Of a DNA stretch of 64,000 bases, positions 51,562 to 62,270 are shown piece after piece. Source of the DNA: Vibrio salinus (GTDB lineage Bacteria > Pseudomonadota > Gammaproteobacteria > Enterobacterales > Vibrionaceae); contig NZ_JAJSDZ010000007.1 in the NCBI RefSeq assembly GCF_021272385.1, positions 62,001-126,000 of the forward strand, read 5' to 3'. Position 1 is the first letter of the stretch; each line of letters opens with the position of its first letter. Position numbers and translations under genes: made by a program. Below the pieces are notes generated by a model. The model was not told the DNA's origin, searched no databases, and saw only the letters and a list, made by a program, of their open reading frames with translations.

Positions 51562-52277
51562 TGTATTAACTCAAGCAATTCATCCAGATGCCGAATCTCA
51601 ATATCAGGTAAAATGGTTAATTTCTCAAACGTCCGGGCCGTATAAACCCGATCATTAAACCAGCAGGCACTTAGCCCATGATTTTTCGCTCCCAGCACAT
51701 CGGTACGTCCATGATCTCCAACGTGTAAAACAGACTCCGGACACACTCCTAAATGTGCGATTGCAACCTCGAACATATCCGGATAAGGCTTAGCCCGGCC
51801 ATCAGGACCTGCTCTTAATTCCAGTTGAAAATACTGGCTTAAACCAATCGATTCCGGATTCGCATTGCCGTTTGAAATAGCCACCAACGGAATTTTTTTA
51901 CTTAACAGACGGAGAACCCGATGGGTTGATTCCGGGACAGAAATAAGATTTCTTAACCGTAACACTTCCTGCATGGCCACATCCGCAGCCTGATTTGCCT
52001 CCGTGTCATTGTAGCCTAGTTTTATCAGTCCACACTTTATCTGGGTATGACGCCATAAGGTCACATCATGAACGATATCCGGATGATCAATTAACACGGC
52101 TCGTTTCAGCTCTAACCACCAATCACGATCCTTCAGTCCACTTACCGGATGATTGGCTACCAGCCACTCACGAAACTTCACTTCCATGTTATCGATCACG
52201 GCCTGATTCTTATAGAGCGTATCATCCAAATCGAATGACATTGCCTGTATTTCAGGAAGGCGACGGAAAAAATGCAT
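51558..52277 (-). CDS. yigB: HAD-family flavin-pathway phosphatase YigB
   Basis: YigB dephosphorylates FMN and the riboflavin precursor 5-amino-6-ribitylamino-uracil phosphate. The 239 residues have SFDLDDTLYKNQ, AISNGNANPES and HVGDHGRTDVLGAKNHG. It is 9 bp after xerC, in the conserved dapF-yigA-xerC-yigB order. Confidence 0.93.
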   Translation of the reverse strand: MHFFRRLPEIQAMSFDLDDTLYKNQAVIDNMEVKFREWLVANHPVSGLKDRDWWLELKRAVLIDHPDIVHDVTLWRHTQIKCGLIKLGYNDTEANQAADVAMQEVLRLRNLISVPESTHRVLRLLSKKIPLVAISNGNANPESIGLSQYFQLELRAGPDGRAKPYPDMFEVAIAHLGVCPESVLHVGDHGRTDVLGAKNHGLSACWFNDRVYTARTFEKLTILPDIEIRHLDELLELIH

Positions 52278-52286
52278 AAAACCAAC

Positions 52287-53216
52287 TTACTCTTTTTTAG
52301 ACTTTTTCGCTCTTGGATGAGCCTGATCATAAACCTGAGCCAGATGTTGAAAATCCAGATGCGTATAGATTTGGGTAGTCGAGATGTTCTCATGTCCAAG
52401 CAATTCCTGCACTGCACGCAGATTATTGCTGGATTCCAAAATATGCGTTGCAAATGAATGGCGTAATTTATGAGGACTGATATGGCTGTTCACTTCCTGT
52501 TTCTGTCCCCACTCAGCCATTCTTTTCTGAACATTCCGGTGAGAAATTCGTGTTCCCCGGCGGGAAATAAACAGTGCCGGTTCATCAGCAGAAGCAAACT
52601 GTCCACGGACTTTTAACCATCTGGCAACCCACTCTCTCGACATCCCGGAAAAAGGTACTTTGCGCTCCTTATTGCCTTTACCGATAACCCGGATCTCACC
52701 GCGGCTCAAACTGATATCTTTAATATTAATGCTGACCATCTCAGCCAAACGTAACCCGGCGCCATACATGAGCTCCATCATGGCCCGATCCCGAATCGCT
52801 AATGGTTCATCGTCTTTTACTTCCAACAACTGAGCCACTTCATCCACATCCAGATTTTTCGGCAGTGGCCGCTGTTTTTTGGGTGCTGAAACCCCTTTCG
52901 CCGGGTTTGCCGCCAGAACACCCCGCAAAATAAGAAAGTCAAAAAAACTGCGCAAAGAAGATAAATGAGTGGCAATACTGCTCGCTTTCATCCCTTTTCG
53001 CATCAATTTTCCCGTCAGCTGACGAACCCAGGCGGCATCGACATTTTTCCAGGAAAGCACATTCAGCTCGGCCAGTTGGAATGCCATCGCTTCCAGGTGT
53101 TGTTTATAATTTCTCTGCGTATAAAGACTCAGCCCCTTCTCGCTACGAAGATATTCATAAAACGCGATAAGAGGCTTATTTAAACTGGAAGGAAGCTCAA
53201 CCGGAGTCTGGCTCAT
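52287..53216 (-). CDS. xerC: tyrosine recombinase XerC
   Basis: XerC, with XerD, resolves chromosome dimers at dif. From MSQTPVELPSSLNKPL the product is 309 residues: SAM-like core-binding domain (about 1-110), then the catalytic domain with R in GAGLRLAEM, K in GKGNKERKVPF, HKLRHSFATH and HENISTTQIYTH, giving the RKHRH and Tyr set. It starts 4 bp after the DUF484 gene stop; a longer frame to 53249 would overlap it. Confidence 0.96.
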   Translation of the reverse strand: MSQTPVELPSSLNKPLIAFYEYLRSEKGLSLYTQRNYKQHLEAMAFQLAELNVLSWKNVDAAWVRQLTGKLMRKGMKASSIATHLSSLRSFFDFLILRGVLAANPAKGVSAPKKQRPLPKNLDVDEVAQLLEVKDDEPLAIRDRAMMELMYGAGLRLAEMVSINIKDISLSRGEIRVIGKGNKERKVPFSGMSREWVARWLKVRGQFASADEPALFISRRGTRISHRNVQKRMAEWGQKQEVNSHISPHKLRHSFATHILESSNNLRAVQELLGHENISTTQIYTHLDFQHLAQVYDQAHPRAKKSKKE

Positions 53217-53220
53217 CGTG

Positions 53221-53892
53221 CTACGCCCGCCACGGAAGAGTATCAACAAGATAAGTCAATACGACCGCAAGGTGCCGGAGAAACAGAGTGTCCATACAAG
53301 GCTGAAAATGACCACCGTCATCGCTTGAAAATGCCATAATACCGTGCCCCAGTTGAGTAGAGAGAGATAAGACCGCGTACGAACCAAATTCCGGAGCCCG
53401 GGAAGCCTCTCCGAATAGAGCATCGCGATCCACTTTCTTCAGACGGCCCAGAAAAGCCTGTTTACCATTAAAATGATTGGTCGTAAAACGCTGAAAATTC
53501 AGCCTGTCAATTCGGTATGAATCATCAGGGGCATCAATAAACCGAACATAAGAACGCAGGTTTAAATCCTGAGCAGTCTGGTAAATCGCTTCGAGCGATT
53601 CAACGACGCAGCGGGTACCAAGCATTTTCCCCTGTAAATCCATAAACGCATGAAACGTCAAATCATTGGATGCAGCAAGCGACATCAGGGTCGTAATTTC
53701 TTCTTCTAACTCTTCAATCCGCACTCTCTGACGGTTCAGTTGCAGATGAACGAGAGAAACAGCCCCATCATCAGGACGGGGTAAAGTTAATCTATCCACC
53801 AACTCAGGCCGGCGGTAAAAAAAATCAGGATGCTCACGAAGGTATTGTTCGATCATATCGTCAGTAAGCATTACGGTCTCAGTTTGTGACAC
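53221..53892 (-). CDS. DUF484 family protein (YigA type)
   Basis: A 223-residue GAF-like cytoplasmic protein of unknown role; N-terminal YLREHPDFFYRRPELVDRL and HLQLNRQRVRIEELEEEITT (a coiled coil at about 50-75) are typical. It always lies between dapF and xerC in this group, and could be a signalling partner of either. The start is GTG 53892; ATG 53871 is possible. Confidence 0.88.
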   Translation of the reverse strand: MSQTETVMLTDDMIEQYLREHPDFFYRRPELVDRLTLPRPDDGAVSLVHLQLNRQRVRIEELEEEITTLMSLAASNDLTFHAFMDLQGKMLGTRCVVESLEAIYQTAQDLNLRSYVRFIDAPDDSYRIDRLNFQRFTTNHFNGKQAFLGRLKKVDRDALFGEASRAPEFGSYAVLSLSTQLGHGIMAFSSDDGGHFQPCMDTLFLRHLAVVLTYLVDTLPWRA

Positions 53893-53908
53893 AATATTAC
53901 CACTTCAA

Positions 53909-54739
53909 TTAACAAGAAAGCTGGCCATCATAAATATGAGTAGCCGGGCCAGTCATATATAATGGCTTTCCGGGGCCCTTCCAACTAATTTTAAGCTCAC
54001 CTCCAGACAAATGCACGCTGACACTCTCATCTAACAGTCCCTGAGTAATACCGACCGCAACCGCAGCGCAGGCACCACTACCACAAGCCTGAGTTTCACC
54101 GGCCCCCCTTTCGTACACCCGTAAGCGTATATCCTGACGGTTAACAATCTGCATAAAACCGGCGTTCACCCTTTCAGGGAAACGTTCATGAGACTCCAAC
54201 AAGGGCCCCAGAGTATCAACATCGGCCGTATCAACATCTTCAACCACCGTCACAACATGCGGATTGCCCATGCTGACAGCCCCACAGAATAATGTGGTAT
54301 CCGCCACTCTCAGAATGTATGTTTTTTCCGTCTGCTTAGCTTTAAAGGGAATTTTGCCTGGTTCAAATTCGGGAATACCCATATTGACTTTGATTAAATC
54401 ATTCTCTTCAACATTCAGTACCATTTTCCCTTTTTTAGTGCTGACATTGATGCTGTATTTGTTAGTTAACCCTTTCATTCGGACAAAACGAGCAAAACAA
54501 CGGGCACCATTGCCACACTGCTCAACTTCGCTACCATCTGCATTAAAAATACGGTAATGAAAATCCGACTCTGGATCATAAGGGGCTTCAACAACCAATA
54601 GCTGGTCGAAACCAACTCCGGTGTGTCGATCGGACAAACGCCGGATCAATTCCGGAGAAAAAAAGATGTTCTGAGTAATACAATCCACCACCATGAAATC
54701 GTTACCCAAACCATGCATTTTTGAAAAGTGAAAGTGCAT
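53909..54739 (-). CDS. dapF: diaminopimelate epimerase
   Basis: DapF interconverts LL- and meso-DAP for lysine and peptidoglycan. The 276 residues have the two catalytic Cys: C75 in [10 protein letters not shown] and C219 in TQACGSGAC, plus [15 protein letters not shown] at the start. It lies 8 bp after lysA, one lysA-dapF operon. Confidence 0.97.
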   Translation of the reverse strand: MHFHFSKMHGLGNDFMVVDCITQNIFFSPELIRRLSDRHTGVGFDQLLVVEAPYDPESDFHYRIFNADGSEVEQCGNGARCFARFVRMKGLTNKYSINVSTKKGKMVLNVEENDLIKVNMGIPEFEPGKIPFKAKQTEKTYILRVADTTLFCGAVSMGNPHVVTVVEDVDTADVDTLGPLLESHERFPERVNAGFMQIVNRQDIRLRVYERGAGETQACGSGACAAVAVGITQGLLDESVSVHLSGGELKISWKGPGKPLYMTGPATHIYDGQLSC

Positions 54740-54747
54740 ATACTTAA

Positions 54748-56001
54748 TTACTCCGGCAGGACGCTTTCAAGCGCCCACAAATCGGATAGCGCCTCTCTTT
54801 TACGAACAACATAATGTTTATCACCATCCACCATGATTTCAGCAGCCCGAAGACGAGAATTATAATTAGACGACATGGAGAACCCATAAGCACCAGCCGA
54901 ACGGACAGCCAGTAAATCACCCTGATCTAAAATTAATTCACGATCTTTACCCAACCAGTCACCGGTTTCGCATATTGGTCCGACTAAATCGTATTTCTTC
55001 GCCTCGCCCTGATGAGGTGCTACCGGTATGATATTTTGCCATGCCTGATATAAGGCAGGACGCATCAGGTCATTCATTGCGGCATCAATAATAGCAAAGT
55101 TCTTAAATTCAGTATGTTTCAGAAATTCCACTTTTGTCAGCAAAATTCCGGCATTAGCCGCAATTGCCCGGCCCGGTTCAAAAATCAATTCCAGATCTTT
55201 ATGATTTGTCAGACGCTCCATCAAAACGGTGGCGTACTCTGCTGGCTGCGGTGGCTGCTCATTATCGTAAATCACACCAAGTCCGCCACCCACATCGAGA
55301 TGCTTAATATAAATCCCCTGAGACTTCAGGGTATCAATCAATACGAGCAAACGATCAACGGCATCAATAAAAGGAGCAATCTCTGTCAGCTGAGAACCAA
55401 TATGGCAATCAATTCCTTTAATTTCCAAATGTTCAAGAGTACTGGCCAGCTTGTACACCTCAGGAGCCCGCTCATAAGAAATGCCAAATTTGTTATCACG
55501 TAAACCGGTCGAAATATACGGATGCGTTTTTGCATCAACGTCTGGATTAATACGTAAAGAAATCGGCGCTTTAACACCCATCTCACCAGCAACTTTATTG
55601 ATTCTGTCCAGCTCGGGTTCAGATTCAACATTAAAACATTTGATTTTAAGCTCTAACGCCCGTTGAATTTCAGCTTCTGTTTTCCCGACACCGGAGAAAA
55701 CAACTTTCGAAGGATCCGCTCCGGCAGCAACAACACGTTCCAGTTCACCAACAGAAACAATATCAAAACCTGAGCCTAATTTTGCCAACGCATTTAAAAC
55801 CCCTAAATTGGAATTCGCTTTAATTGCATAACAAATCAGATGAGGGTGTTCAGCTACCGCCTGATCAAACGCTTTCCAGTGACGTTCCAGAGTTGCACGG
55901 GAATAGACGTAAAGCGGTGTACCATGTTGCTGCGCTAACTGGTTTAAATTCACATTCTCAGCCCAAAGCTGGCCATCTTCCTGATAATTAAAATAATCCA
56001 A
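54748..56001 (-). CDS. lysA: diaminopimelate decarboxylase
   Basis: LysA converts meso-DAP to lysine with PLP. The 417 residues have PLP Lys K61 in [16 protein letters not shown], and the active-site CETGDWLG with the dimer-face Cys. The start is TTG 56001 ([15 protein letters not shown]) with AAGGAAG 7-8 bases upstream; no better start exists. It follows lptM and precedes dapF. Confidence 0.96.
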   Translation of the reverse strand: MDYFNYQEDGQLWAENVNLNQLAQQHGTPLYVYSRATLERHWKAFDQAVAEHPHLICYAIKANSNLGVLNALAKLGSGFDIVSVGELERVVAAGADPSKVVFSGVGKTEAEIQRALELKIKCFNVESEPELDRINKVAGEMGVKAPISLRINPDVDAKTHPYISTGLRDNKFGISYERAPEVYKLASTLEHLEIKGIDCHIGSQLTEIAPFIDAVDRLLVLIDTLKSQGIYIKHLDVGGGLGVIYDNEQPPQPAEYATVLMERLTNHKDLELIFEPGRAIAANAGILLTKVEFLKHTEFKNFAIIDAAMNDLMRPALYQAWQNIIPVAPHQGEAKKYDLVGPICETGDWLGKDRELILDQGDLLAVRSAGAYGFSMSSNYNSRLRAAEIMVDGDKHYVVRKREALSDLWALESVLPE

Positions 56002-56029
56002 AATATACTTCCTTAAAAATCATGAATAA

Positions 56030-56155
56030 TTATGGTTGTGTCTGTTCATTTTGTGGCGCGTCTTTGGGCATATATAATGGACCTGTCTGACCACATCCAG
56101 CTAACGCTAACACGCTTAGCATAAAAAGTGCAGTGATAATCTTTTTCATTTTCAT
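56030..56155 (-). CDS. lptM: LptM/YifL small lipoprotein
   Basis: A 41-residue lipoprotein, MKMKKIITALFMLSVLALAG then CGQTGPLYMP and an acidic tail. The lipobox LALAGC and the CGQTGPLY that follows are the family hallmark. LptM stabilises the LptD-LptE outer-membrane LPS translocon. It lies between lysA and the divergent cyaY, the classical cyaY-yifL-dapF neighbourhood. ATG 56149 is an alternative start. Confidence 0.93.
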   Translation of the reverse strand: MKMKKIITALFMLSVLALAGCGQTGPLYMPKDAPQNEQTQP

Positions 56156-56223
56156 ATACGTGATTATTACATCGATGCCCTCTATAATCGCATCACAATC
56201 AAGAAAAGCAATAGGACATTAAA

Positions 56224-56538
56224 ATGAACGATACTGAATTTCACCAACTGGTAGATATTCAATTTACGAAACTGGAACAATTGATTGACGATTCAGGTGC
56301 CGATATTGACTACGACACATCAGGCAATGTCATGACCCTCGAATTCGAGAATCGCAGTCAAATCATTATAAACCGTCAGGAACCACTACACGAAATCTGG
56401 CTGGCTTCAAAGTCTGGCGGATTCCATTTTAAACTAAATGATCAACAATGGATTTGTACTAAGACAGGAAAGGAATTCATACAACTCATCAAAGAAGAGT
56501 GTGAAAAGCAGGCTGATGAAGAAATAGACTGGAACTAA
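56224..56538 (+). CDS. cyaY: frataxin-like iron-sulfur assembly protein CyaY
   Basis: CyaY binds iron and IscS and tunes Fe-S cluster assembly. The 104 residues are acidic in the first helix (LEQLIDDSGADIDYD) and include VMTLEFENRSQIIINRQEPL and the IWLASKSGGFHF sheet. Length is near E. coli (106). It is divergent from lptM and convergent with cyaA. Confidence 0.95.
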   Translation: MNDTEFHQLVDIQFTKLEQLIDDSGADIDYDTSGNVMTLEFENRSQIIINRQEPLHEIWLASKSGGFHFKLNDQQWICTKTGKEFIQLIKEECEKQADEEIDWN

Positions 56539-56550
56539 ATCGCCAGAACA

Positions 56551-59079
56551 TTAAGCATTAACGACTTCATCAGAACGGGAACTGGAGGATGAATCACTAC
56601 GGTAAGGAATAATGTAGTCTGAACCGTCCTCTGCTTTAACAATCTGATAATATTGAGGAAGGTTAAAGTTAATAAACTTCGAAGCCATTGTATTATCGTG
56701 CTTCACAGACGTATAGAAAGTGTTCACGTTAGCGATCATTTCATCTTTACCGCCACGGAACTGATGATAGACTTCAACACGGTTCGTCTCATCTAAGACA
56801 TAGATATTGAACCCTTTATCGCTGTCTTCGAAAAAGAACTGTACCAAGCCTTCACTGGCAAAGCCATCAATCACTTCAGGTAAGTGATACGACTGCTCTT
56901 TATCCAGCATTAGTAAAGGAGAGCCTGTTAACTTATTCTTTGAAATACTACGGTAAAAATCGACAGAGTTTTCCAACTTCTGAACCGACACGGCTCTTCT
57001 CTCGAAAAACAACCCATACATTTCATCGGCAATTTTCAGAGCTTTAAAGCGGCGGCGACGTTGCTGTTCGACAGGTTTCAGACGCAAATCAATACACTCT
57101 GCCAGCAACTGATAAACCGCATTTCGCATCACACCCCGTAGATTCTGGCTATAACAGAACACATCAACCGATTCGGGTGGAAGCGCGTCCTGGTGCATCT
57201 TGCATAATACGGTTTTCAATGCCTCCAGCATGGCCGTCTCACCCCGGAAGTGAAGCGTACGCACTTCCTGCCAGGAGTTACGGTAGACAAGATCAACGCT
57301 ACCAATCAGACAGCGGGATTCAGCGCCGAAACTCAGCATATCCACATTTTTTAAATCAATCTTTAATGCCCGGCCTTCTATTTCCGACGTCGGATCGTTT
57401 TCAAAGTTAATGAACATGGCCAACTGACGAATTTCACACGGGCTTGCCAATGCCTGCATTGTCGGACGGCTTTTATGCATAGAAAACGTGTTTCTCAGAT
57501 CACTGACCATCTGATAAAACTTATCAATATCAAGATCCGCATCGCGGACAATCGCATGCAGACGGGTCGATTCGGTAATTAAACCATTAAAAAATGCCCA
57601 GGCAACAATCTTACTCAGATACTCATTATGCTGCAGAAATTTTTGTCCCAGCATTTTGTGCGGATCAATCGGCGCTTTATACAGATACCACCCTGCAGGG
57701 TTTGTCCGGCCTTCACGCACTTCAATAAACGTCAAATCCGGTTCATGCAAATCGGGCGATATCTGTGAATTCAGTAAGGTCACTTTTCCGGGTAAGACTT
57801 CAAATGCGGTATATAACTTTCTGGCAAGAATCGAAATGTCCTGAGGACTGATCGATGAGGTAATATCATTTCGGCGGGCATACTGAATCAGATTCCGGTA
57901 ACTTTGCATTAATGCATCCAGCAAACGGGTATGCAGTACCTGAACCTGTTCAACTTTCCAGTTACGCCGGTTATCCAGACTTTCGATAATATCGTCATCC
58001 CACTGCCATTTAGACAATAAATCGCTCAGTGCCTGTCTACGCCACGAAACAGATCCGGGCCCGGGCTGACGGGAAAGTTTTTCGTGCGTTTTCAGATAAA
58101 AGCAACGACGAACCAAGTCCAGCCTCTCAGTGTCCCCCGTGCGCTCTAAGTAACGGGTGACTTTTTCCAGCATCAAATAGTATGCATCAAGACTATACAG
58201 ATCCGGTTCATGGGTGAAAAAACGACGTTTCGTATTAATACTCAGCAGTTGAGTATTAGGATATTCCCACGAATACGCTTCAAGCAAAATGGCCTTAAGT
58301 ACCGATTTATAAGGTGAATCAATGCTCTTATACAATTGCCATAAGCTCGCCCCAAAATATTCTTCTGCAGGAATATGATTCAGACGGCCAAAATCTATCC
58401 AGTCATTACAGTTGATGTATGATTTACTGCACAGCTCCCGCACGTAATCGTCATAGCAGTTTTCCATCTCTGGCGGGACTATCTGCCACAATAACCGCTT
58501 ACCGGCAAGACGAACGGCTGAGCGGTAAAATTCATCAAGTAACAGCAGATGCTGAGAAGAACCGCAGTTATCACCGGTCATTTCATCAGACTGGTTATGA
58601 CGGAACCTTTCCTCATCCATCAAAAAGAAATTCGCTTCAACGCCCTGGGTATTTGCCCAGTTGGTAATCAATGCACATTTATTGGATAACTTTTCTCTGT
58701 CATCGTCACTCATCGATGACGATACACACACCCAAATATCCAGGTCGCTGGATGTACTCTGACCAATGGAAGACGTACTGCCCATGGTATAAAGAGCCAG
58801 AATTTGCGGTGTTTCTGCTGAAGTTAGTTTTTGTCCCAGCGTCAGCTCCATGTCATCAATAAACTGCTGCTGGACGTCTTCCGGTTCATATCCCCAGACA
58901 CCATAAGGAACCTGAGCATCGTAAAAACCGGGAATTAAAGGATGATTAAAGTGGAAAAGACTGGGAATTAATCGAAATACACGTTGGCTTTGCAGATCCA
59001 TCACCGCCAACGCACGTTCTGTACGCTGTTGGTTCAGATTATCTAATCTTTGAATTAATATCTGCGTGTAAGCTTGCAA
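56551..59079 (-). CDS. cyaA: class I adenylate cyclase
   Basis: CyaA makes cAMP for CRP and is regulated through the PTS EIIA-glucose protein. The 842 residues have the catalytic N-terminal half with YTMGSTSSIGQSTSSDLDIW (nucleotidyltransferase motif) and SLWQLYKSIDSPYKSVLK, and the long regulatory half. The start is TTG 59079 with AGGG 9 bases upstream; E. coli cyaA also starts with TTG, which lowers its translation. Confidence 0.96.
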   Translation of the reverse strand: MQAYTQILIQRLDNLNQQRTERALAVMDLQSQRVFRLIPSLFHFNHPLIPGFYDAQVPYGVWGYEPEDVQQQFIDDMELTLGQKLTSAETPQILALYTMGSTSSIGQSTSSDLDIWVCVSSSMSDDDREKLSNKCALITNWANTQGVEANFFLMDEERFRHNQSDEMTGDNCGSSQHLLLLDEFYRSAVRLAGKRLLWQIVPPEMENCYDDYVRELCSKSYINCNDWIDFGRLNHIPAEEYFGASLWQLYKSIDSPYKSVLKAILLEAYSWEYPNTQLLSINTKRRFFTHEPDLYSLDAYYLMLEKVTRYLERTGDTERLDLVRRCFYLKTHEKLSRQPGPGSVSWRRQALSDLLSKWQWDDDIIESLDNRRNWKVEQVQVLHTRLLDALMQSYRNLIQYARRNDITSSISPQDISILARKLYTAFEVLPGKVTLLNSQISPDLHEPDLTFIEVREGRTNPAGWYLYKAPIDPHKMLGQKFLQHNEYLSKIVAWAFFNGLITESTRLHAIVRDADLDIDKFYQMVSDLRNTFSMHKSRPTMQALASPCEIRQLAMFINFENDPTSEIEGRALKIDLKNVDMLSFGAESRCLIGSVDLVYRNSWQEVRTLHFRGETAMLEALKTVLCKMHQDALPPESVDVFCYSQNLRGVMRNAVYQLLAECIDLRLKPVEQQRRRRFKALKIADEMYGLFFERRAVSVQKLENSVDFYRSISKNKLTGSPLLMLDKEQSYHLPEVIDGFASEGLVQFFFEDSDKGFNIYVLDETNRVEVYHQFRGGKDEMIANVNTFYTSVKHDNTMASKFINFNLPQYYQIVKAEDGSDYIIPYRSDSSSSSRSDEVVNA

Positions 59080-59295
59080 GGTATATTTCCCTGATTGATA
59101 ACTAACTGTAGGAATAGGTTACAGTTTACTCGAAATAACCATAAAAACGTGACGAGTTTAACATTTTTAATGCACCACCGCAAAGCTAATTCCAGCTCAG
59201 AACTCACTCATTTGGAGCAACTCACCGTACGTTTCACCAAGGGGTCTGTATTTTCGTATTTCAGCAGTCCAATTAATAATATCTCATGCTATAAA

Positions 59296-59311
59296 CAAGA
59301 TCTATCTCACA
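59296..59311. promoter_or_regulatory. possible CRP site in the cyaA-hemC gap
   Basis: CAAGA-TCTATC-TCACA: one half is the perfect CRP half-site TCACA, the other poor. It is about 220 bp upstream of cyaA, which is CRP-repressed in E. coli, and about 130 bp from hemC. The remaining 350-bp gap (59080-59431) shows no gene. Confidence 0.4.
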
Positions 59312-59431
59312 TAATTTTAGCGCATGATTAACTTTTTACATAAAACAAAATTGCATATTGTTACTAATTTCATTTCCGGTACTTTAGAATGATATGATAT
59401 CAACGATATTCACCAAATAAGCCGGAAGTCA

Positions 59432-60361
59432 ATGACACATTCAAGCCCAATCCGAATCGCAACCAGAAAAAGTCCTCTCGCATTATGGCAGGCGGAATTT
59501 GTTAAAAATAAACTGGAACAGGCTCACCCCGGCCTGCAGGTTGAACTTGTCACGATGGTAACCAGAGGCGACGTTATTCTCGACACCCCTCTTGCCAAAG
59601 TAGGAGGAAAGGGATTATTTGTGAAAGAACTGGAACTTGCTATGCTTGAAGGCCGTGCAGATTTAGCGGTCCACTCTATGAAAGATGTTCCTGTGGATTT
59701 TCCTGAAGGTCTGGGCTTAGTGGCGATTTGCGAAAGAGAAGACCCGACCGACGCGTTTGTTTCCAATCGCTATCAAAATTTTGACGAACTACCACAGGGC
59801 GCCATTGTCGGAACATGCAGCCTGCGCCGGCAATGTCAGATAAAAGCACGTCGCCCGGACCTTATTATTAAAGACTTACGTGGCAATGTTGGCACACGGC
59901 TGAGTAAATTAGATGACGGTGAGTTTGATGCCATCATTCTGGCCTCTGCAGGTCTGAAGCGTCTGGGCTTAGCGAAGAGAATTACGGCCCCGCTGGCACC
60001 GGAAGAATCCCTGCCGGCCGTCGGACAAGGCGCTGTTGGTATTGAATGCAGGCTGAACGATTCAAAACTTCGAGCCTTGCTTGAACCTCTTAATGATAAA
60101 GACACGTCAGATCGGGTACGGTGTGAAAGAGCCATGAATAACACGTTGGAAGGTGGCTGTCAGGTTCCGATAGGAAGTTATTCTGAACTTCAGGGGGAAA
60201 ACCTCTGGCTGCGGGCATTAGTCGGCAAACCGGATGGCACCACCCTCGTTACCGGAGAAATCAAGGGGCCCAGACAAGATGCAGAGATGCTCGGACAACG
60301 CCTTGCAAAACAGCTGTTAGCAAATGGTGCCGATGTCATTTTGGCTCAGCTATACAAATAA
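59432..60361 (+). CDS. hemC: hydroxymethylbilane synthase (porphobilinogen deaminase)
   Basis: HemC polymerises four porphobilinogens to hydroxymethylbilane. The 309 residues have [22 protein letters not shown], and the dipyrromethane-cofactor Cys C243 in [12 protein letters not shown]. It is divergent from cyaA, as in E. coli, and begins hemCDXY. Confidence 0.97.
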   Translation: MTHSSPIRIATRKSPLALWQAEFVKNKLEQAHPGLQVELVTMVTRGDVILDTPLAKVGGKGLFVKELELAMLEGRADLAVHSMKDVPVDFPEGLGLVAICEREDPTDAFVSNRYQNFDELPQGAIVGTCSLRRQCQIKARRPDLIIKDLRGNVGTRLSKLDDGEFDAIILASAGLKRLGLAKRITAPLAPEESLPAVGQGAVGIECRLNDSKLRALLEPLNDKDTSDRVRCERAMNNTLEGGCQVPIGSYSELQGENLWLRALVGKPDGTTLVTGEIKGPRQDAEMLGQRLAKQLLANGADVILAQLYK

Positions 60362-60367
60362 TGCCTT

Positions 60368-61150
60368 ATGCCGACGGTACTGATCACCCGCCCCTCCCTA
60401 CAAGGCAAAGAGCTTTGCTCTTTGCTCAACTCGGCCGGGATATCTACTCAATATCAACCGCTGATAGAATTTCAACCCACTGAGACTATCCCGGATCTAA
60501 AACAGACCCTTTATCAGGCAGATATCATCATTGCCGTCAGCCAGCCTGCGGTCAGATATTTTCATCAGCAGCTGGTTAAAAATTCATTATTTTGGCCTCA
60601 AACGTCCAGATATCTTGCCATCGGTCAAAAAACCGCACGACTTTTAAGAAAATTATCTCAACAACAGGTAGACTACCCGTCACACGGTGATAGTGAACAC
60701 CTGCTGTCCCACCCGTCACTACTCAATGTCCGGGAGCAAAATATTGTTATCCTGAGAGGAAACGGGGGCAGAGAATTTCTTGCAGAACAACTTTTGCAAC
60801 AGGGAGCTCATGTAAAATATTGTGAGTCTTACCGGCGAAAGTTTATTCCATTTGAAGCTAGTGATAAGGTAGTTCAGTGGCAAAAACAAAATGTAAGTCA
60901 TGTTGTCTTCACAAGCGAAGAACAACTTCGCTTTTTCGTTAACCAGATAACCAAAGAAAACCGGCTCTGGATGTTGAACTTACACATTTTTGTTCCAAGC
61001 CAGCGAATAGCTCAAGTGGCAAAAGAAATTGGATTTCAGAATACCATTGTTGTCGGTAGCGCCAACAATTTCGATTTAGTGGCTGCCATTCAGCCGAAAG
61101 TGATAGGAATACTTAATGACAACCAACAACACAACGCCAGAAAGCAATAA
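60368..61150 (+). CDS. hemD: uroporphyrinogen-III synthase
   Basis: HemD cyclises hydroxymethylbilane with D-ring inversion. The 260 residues have VLITRPSLQGKELCSLL at the start and ILRGNGGREFLAEQLLQQGA, matching E. coli HemD. It starts 6 bp after hemC; its end overlaps hemX by 35 bp. Confidence 0.95.
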   Translation: MPTVLITRPSLQGKELCSLLNSAGISTQYQPLIEFQPTETIPDLKQTLYQADIIIAVSQPAVRYFHQQLVKNSLFWPQTSRYLAIGQKTARLLRKLSQQQVDYPSHGDSEHLLSHPSLLNVREQNIVILRGNGGREFLAEQLLQQGAHVKYCESYRRKFIPFEASDKVVQWQKQNVSHVVFTSEEQLRFFVNQITKENRLWMLNLHIFVPSQRIAQVAKEIGFQNTIVVGSANNFDLVAAIQPKVIGILNDNQQHNARKQ

Positions 61151-62270
61151 AAAGGATCAGGCTCATCCAGCTCAGGATGACAAAAGTAAATCCGTAGCGG
61201 CGACTAAAAACCCCCAGTCTTCATCAGATTATGAACAGCTACAAAAGCAAGCTAAAAAAGGCGTTAAACTTGGTGGTTTAGCGATAGTTATTTCAATACT
61301 GCTGAGTGGTGGTGTCACGGTTTATACCCAACAGAATTATCAAGCTCAGATTGCTGATTTGCAGACTCAGTTATTGCAAACACAAAAGCAATTGAAAGCC
61401 CAGTTAGATTCCTCTCTGCAAGAAACAAAAGAGGTCACGAACCATGCAGTAAATAAGACAGAAACGGCGCTGGCACAACAACATAAAAGCATTGAAAGCC
61501 TTCAGATGGCTTTAGCTGAAGTTAAAGGCAGACGTCCTAATGACTGGCTGCTGGCAGAGTCTGATTATCTGGTAAAACTGGCAGGAAGAAAACTCTTCTT
61601 AGAGCATGATCCTGAAAGCGCGACGCTCCTGATGGAGAGTGCTGACCAGAGAATCGCAGCGCTGAATGACCCGAGTCTGGTTCCTTTACGCAAAGCAATG
61701 GCAACAGACATTACAACACTGAAGTCGATCCCTCTGATTGACAAAGATGGTCTGGTACTGCGTTTGACCAGTTTGTCTCAGGTTGTCGATAAACTTCCAC
61801 TGGCTAATGCCATTTTACCGGATTCCGTAGAGGTGAAAAAAGAAGAAGTAACCGGCAATATCGATAACTGGAAAACAAACCTGTTAACGTCTGCGAAAAA
61901 CTTTGCCGATAAATTTATCACCTTCAGAACCCGTGATGGAAATGCCATTCCACTGCTATCCCCCGAGCAGCATTTCTTCCTGAGAGAAAACCTCAAAATG
62001 CAACTCGAAACTGCCATTAAAGCGGTCTACGATGAGCAGCAGGAAATTTATACCACTGCATTAAATACAGCAGATAAATGGTCCAAGTCTTACCTGAACC
62101 AAACGGATAACCACGTTATCGAATTCAACAAAGCACTGGAGTCTCTTAGCAAACAGAAAATCCAGGTAACTTACCCTGTCAAACTGCAATCTCAATCAAT
62201 CTTAACGGATGTAATTCATGAACGCTTACGCCGGGAAGTCACCAGTTTAATCAAGGAGGATAAAGAATGA
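61116..62270 (+). CDS. hemX: HemX, membrane protein of the hem operon
   Basis: A 384-residue protein with a polar Lys/Asp-rich cytoplasmic start, one membrane segment at about 52-70 (LGGLAIVISILLSGGVTVY), then coiled coil (about 75-130) and a periplasmic/outer-facing domain with LLAESDYLVKLAGRKLFLEHD. Often mis-annotated as uroporphyrinogen methyltransferase; no SAM site is visible. Proposed scaffold or regulator of haem synthesis. ATG 61116 lies inside hemD. Confidence 0.92.
   Translation: MTTNNTTPESNKKDQAHPAQDDKSKSVAATKNPQSSSDYEQLQKQAKKGVKLGGLAIVISILLSGGVTVYTQQNYQAQIADLQTQLLQTQKQLKAQLDSSLQETKEVTNHAVNKTETALAQQHKSIESLQMALAEVKGRRPNDWLLAESDYLVKLAGRKLFLEHDPESATLLMESADQRIAALNDPSLVPLRKAMATDITTLKSIPLIDKDGLVLRLTSLSQVVDKLPLANAILPDSVEVKKEEVTGNIDNWKTNLLTSAKNFADKFITFRTRDGNAIPLLSPEQHFFLRENLKMQLETAIKAVYDEQQEIYTTALNTADKWSKSYLNQTDNHVIEFNKALESLSKQKIQVTYPVKLQSQSILTDVIHERLRREVTSLIKEDKE

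Noticed and set aside
59095..59331. 78-codon frame in the cyaA-hemC gap
   Set aside because: No ribosome site, no recognisable motif, and it covers the promoter region.
61116..62270. Uroporphyrinogen-III methyltransferase as function of hemX
   Set aside because: No SAM-binding glycine loop of that family is visible; the name is a common mis-annotation.
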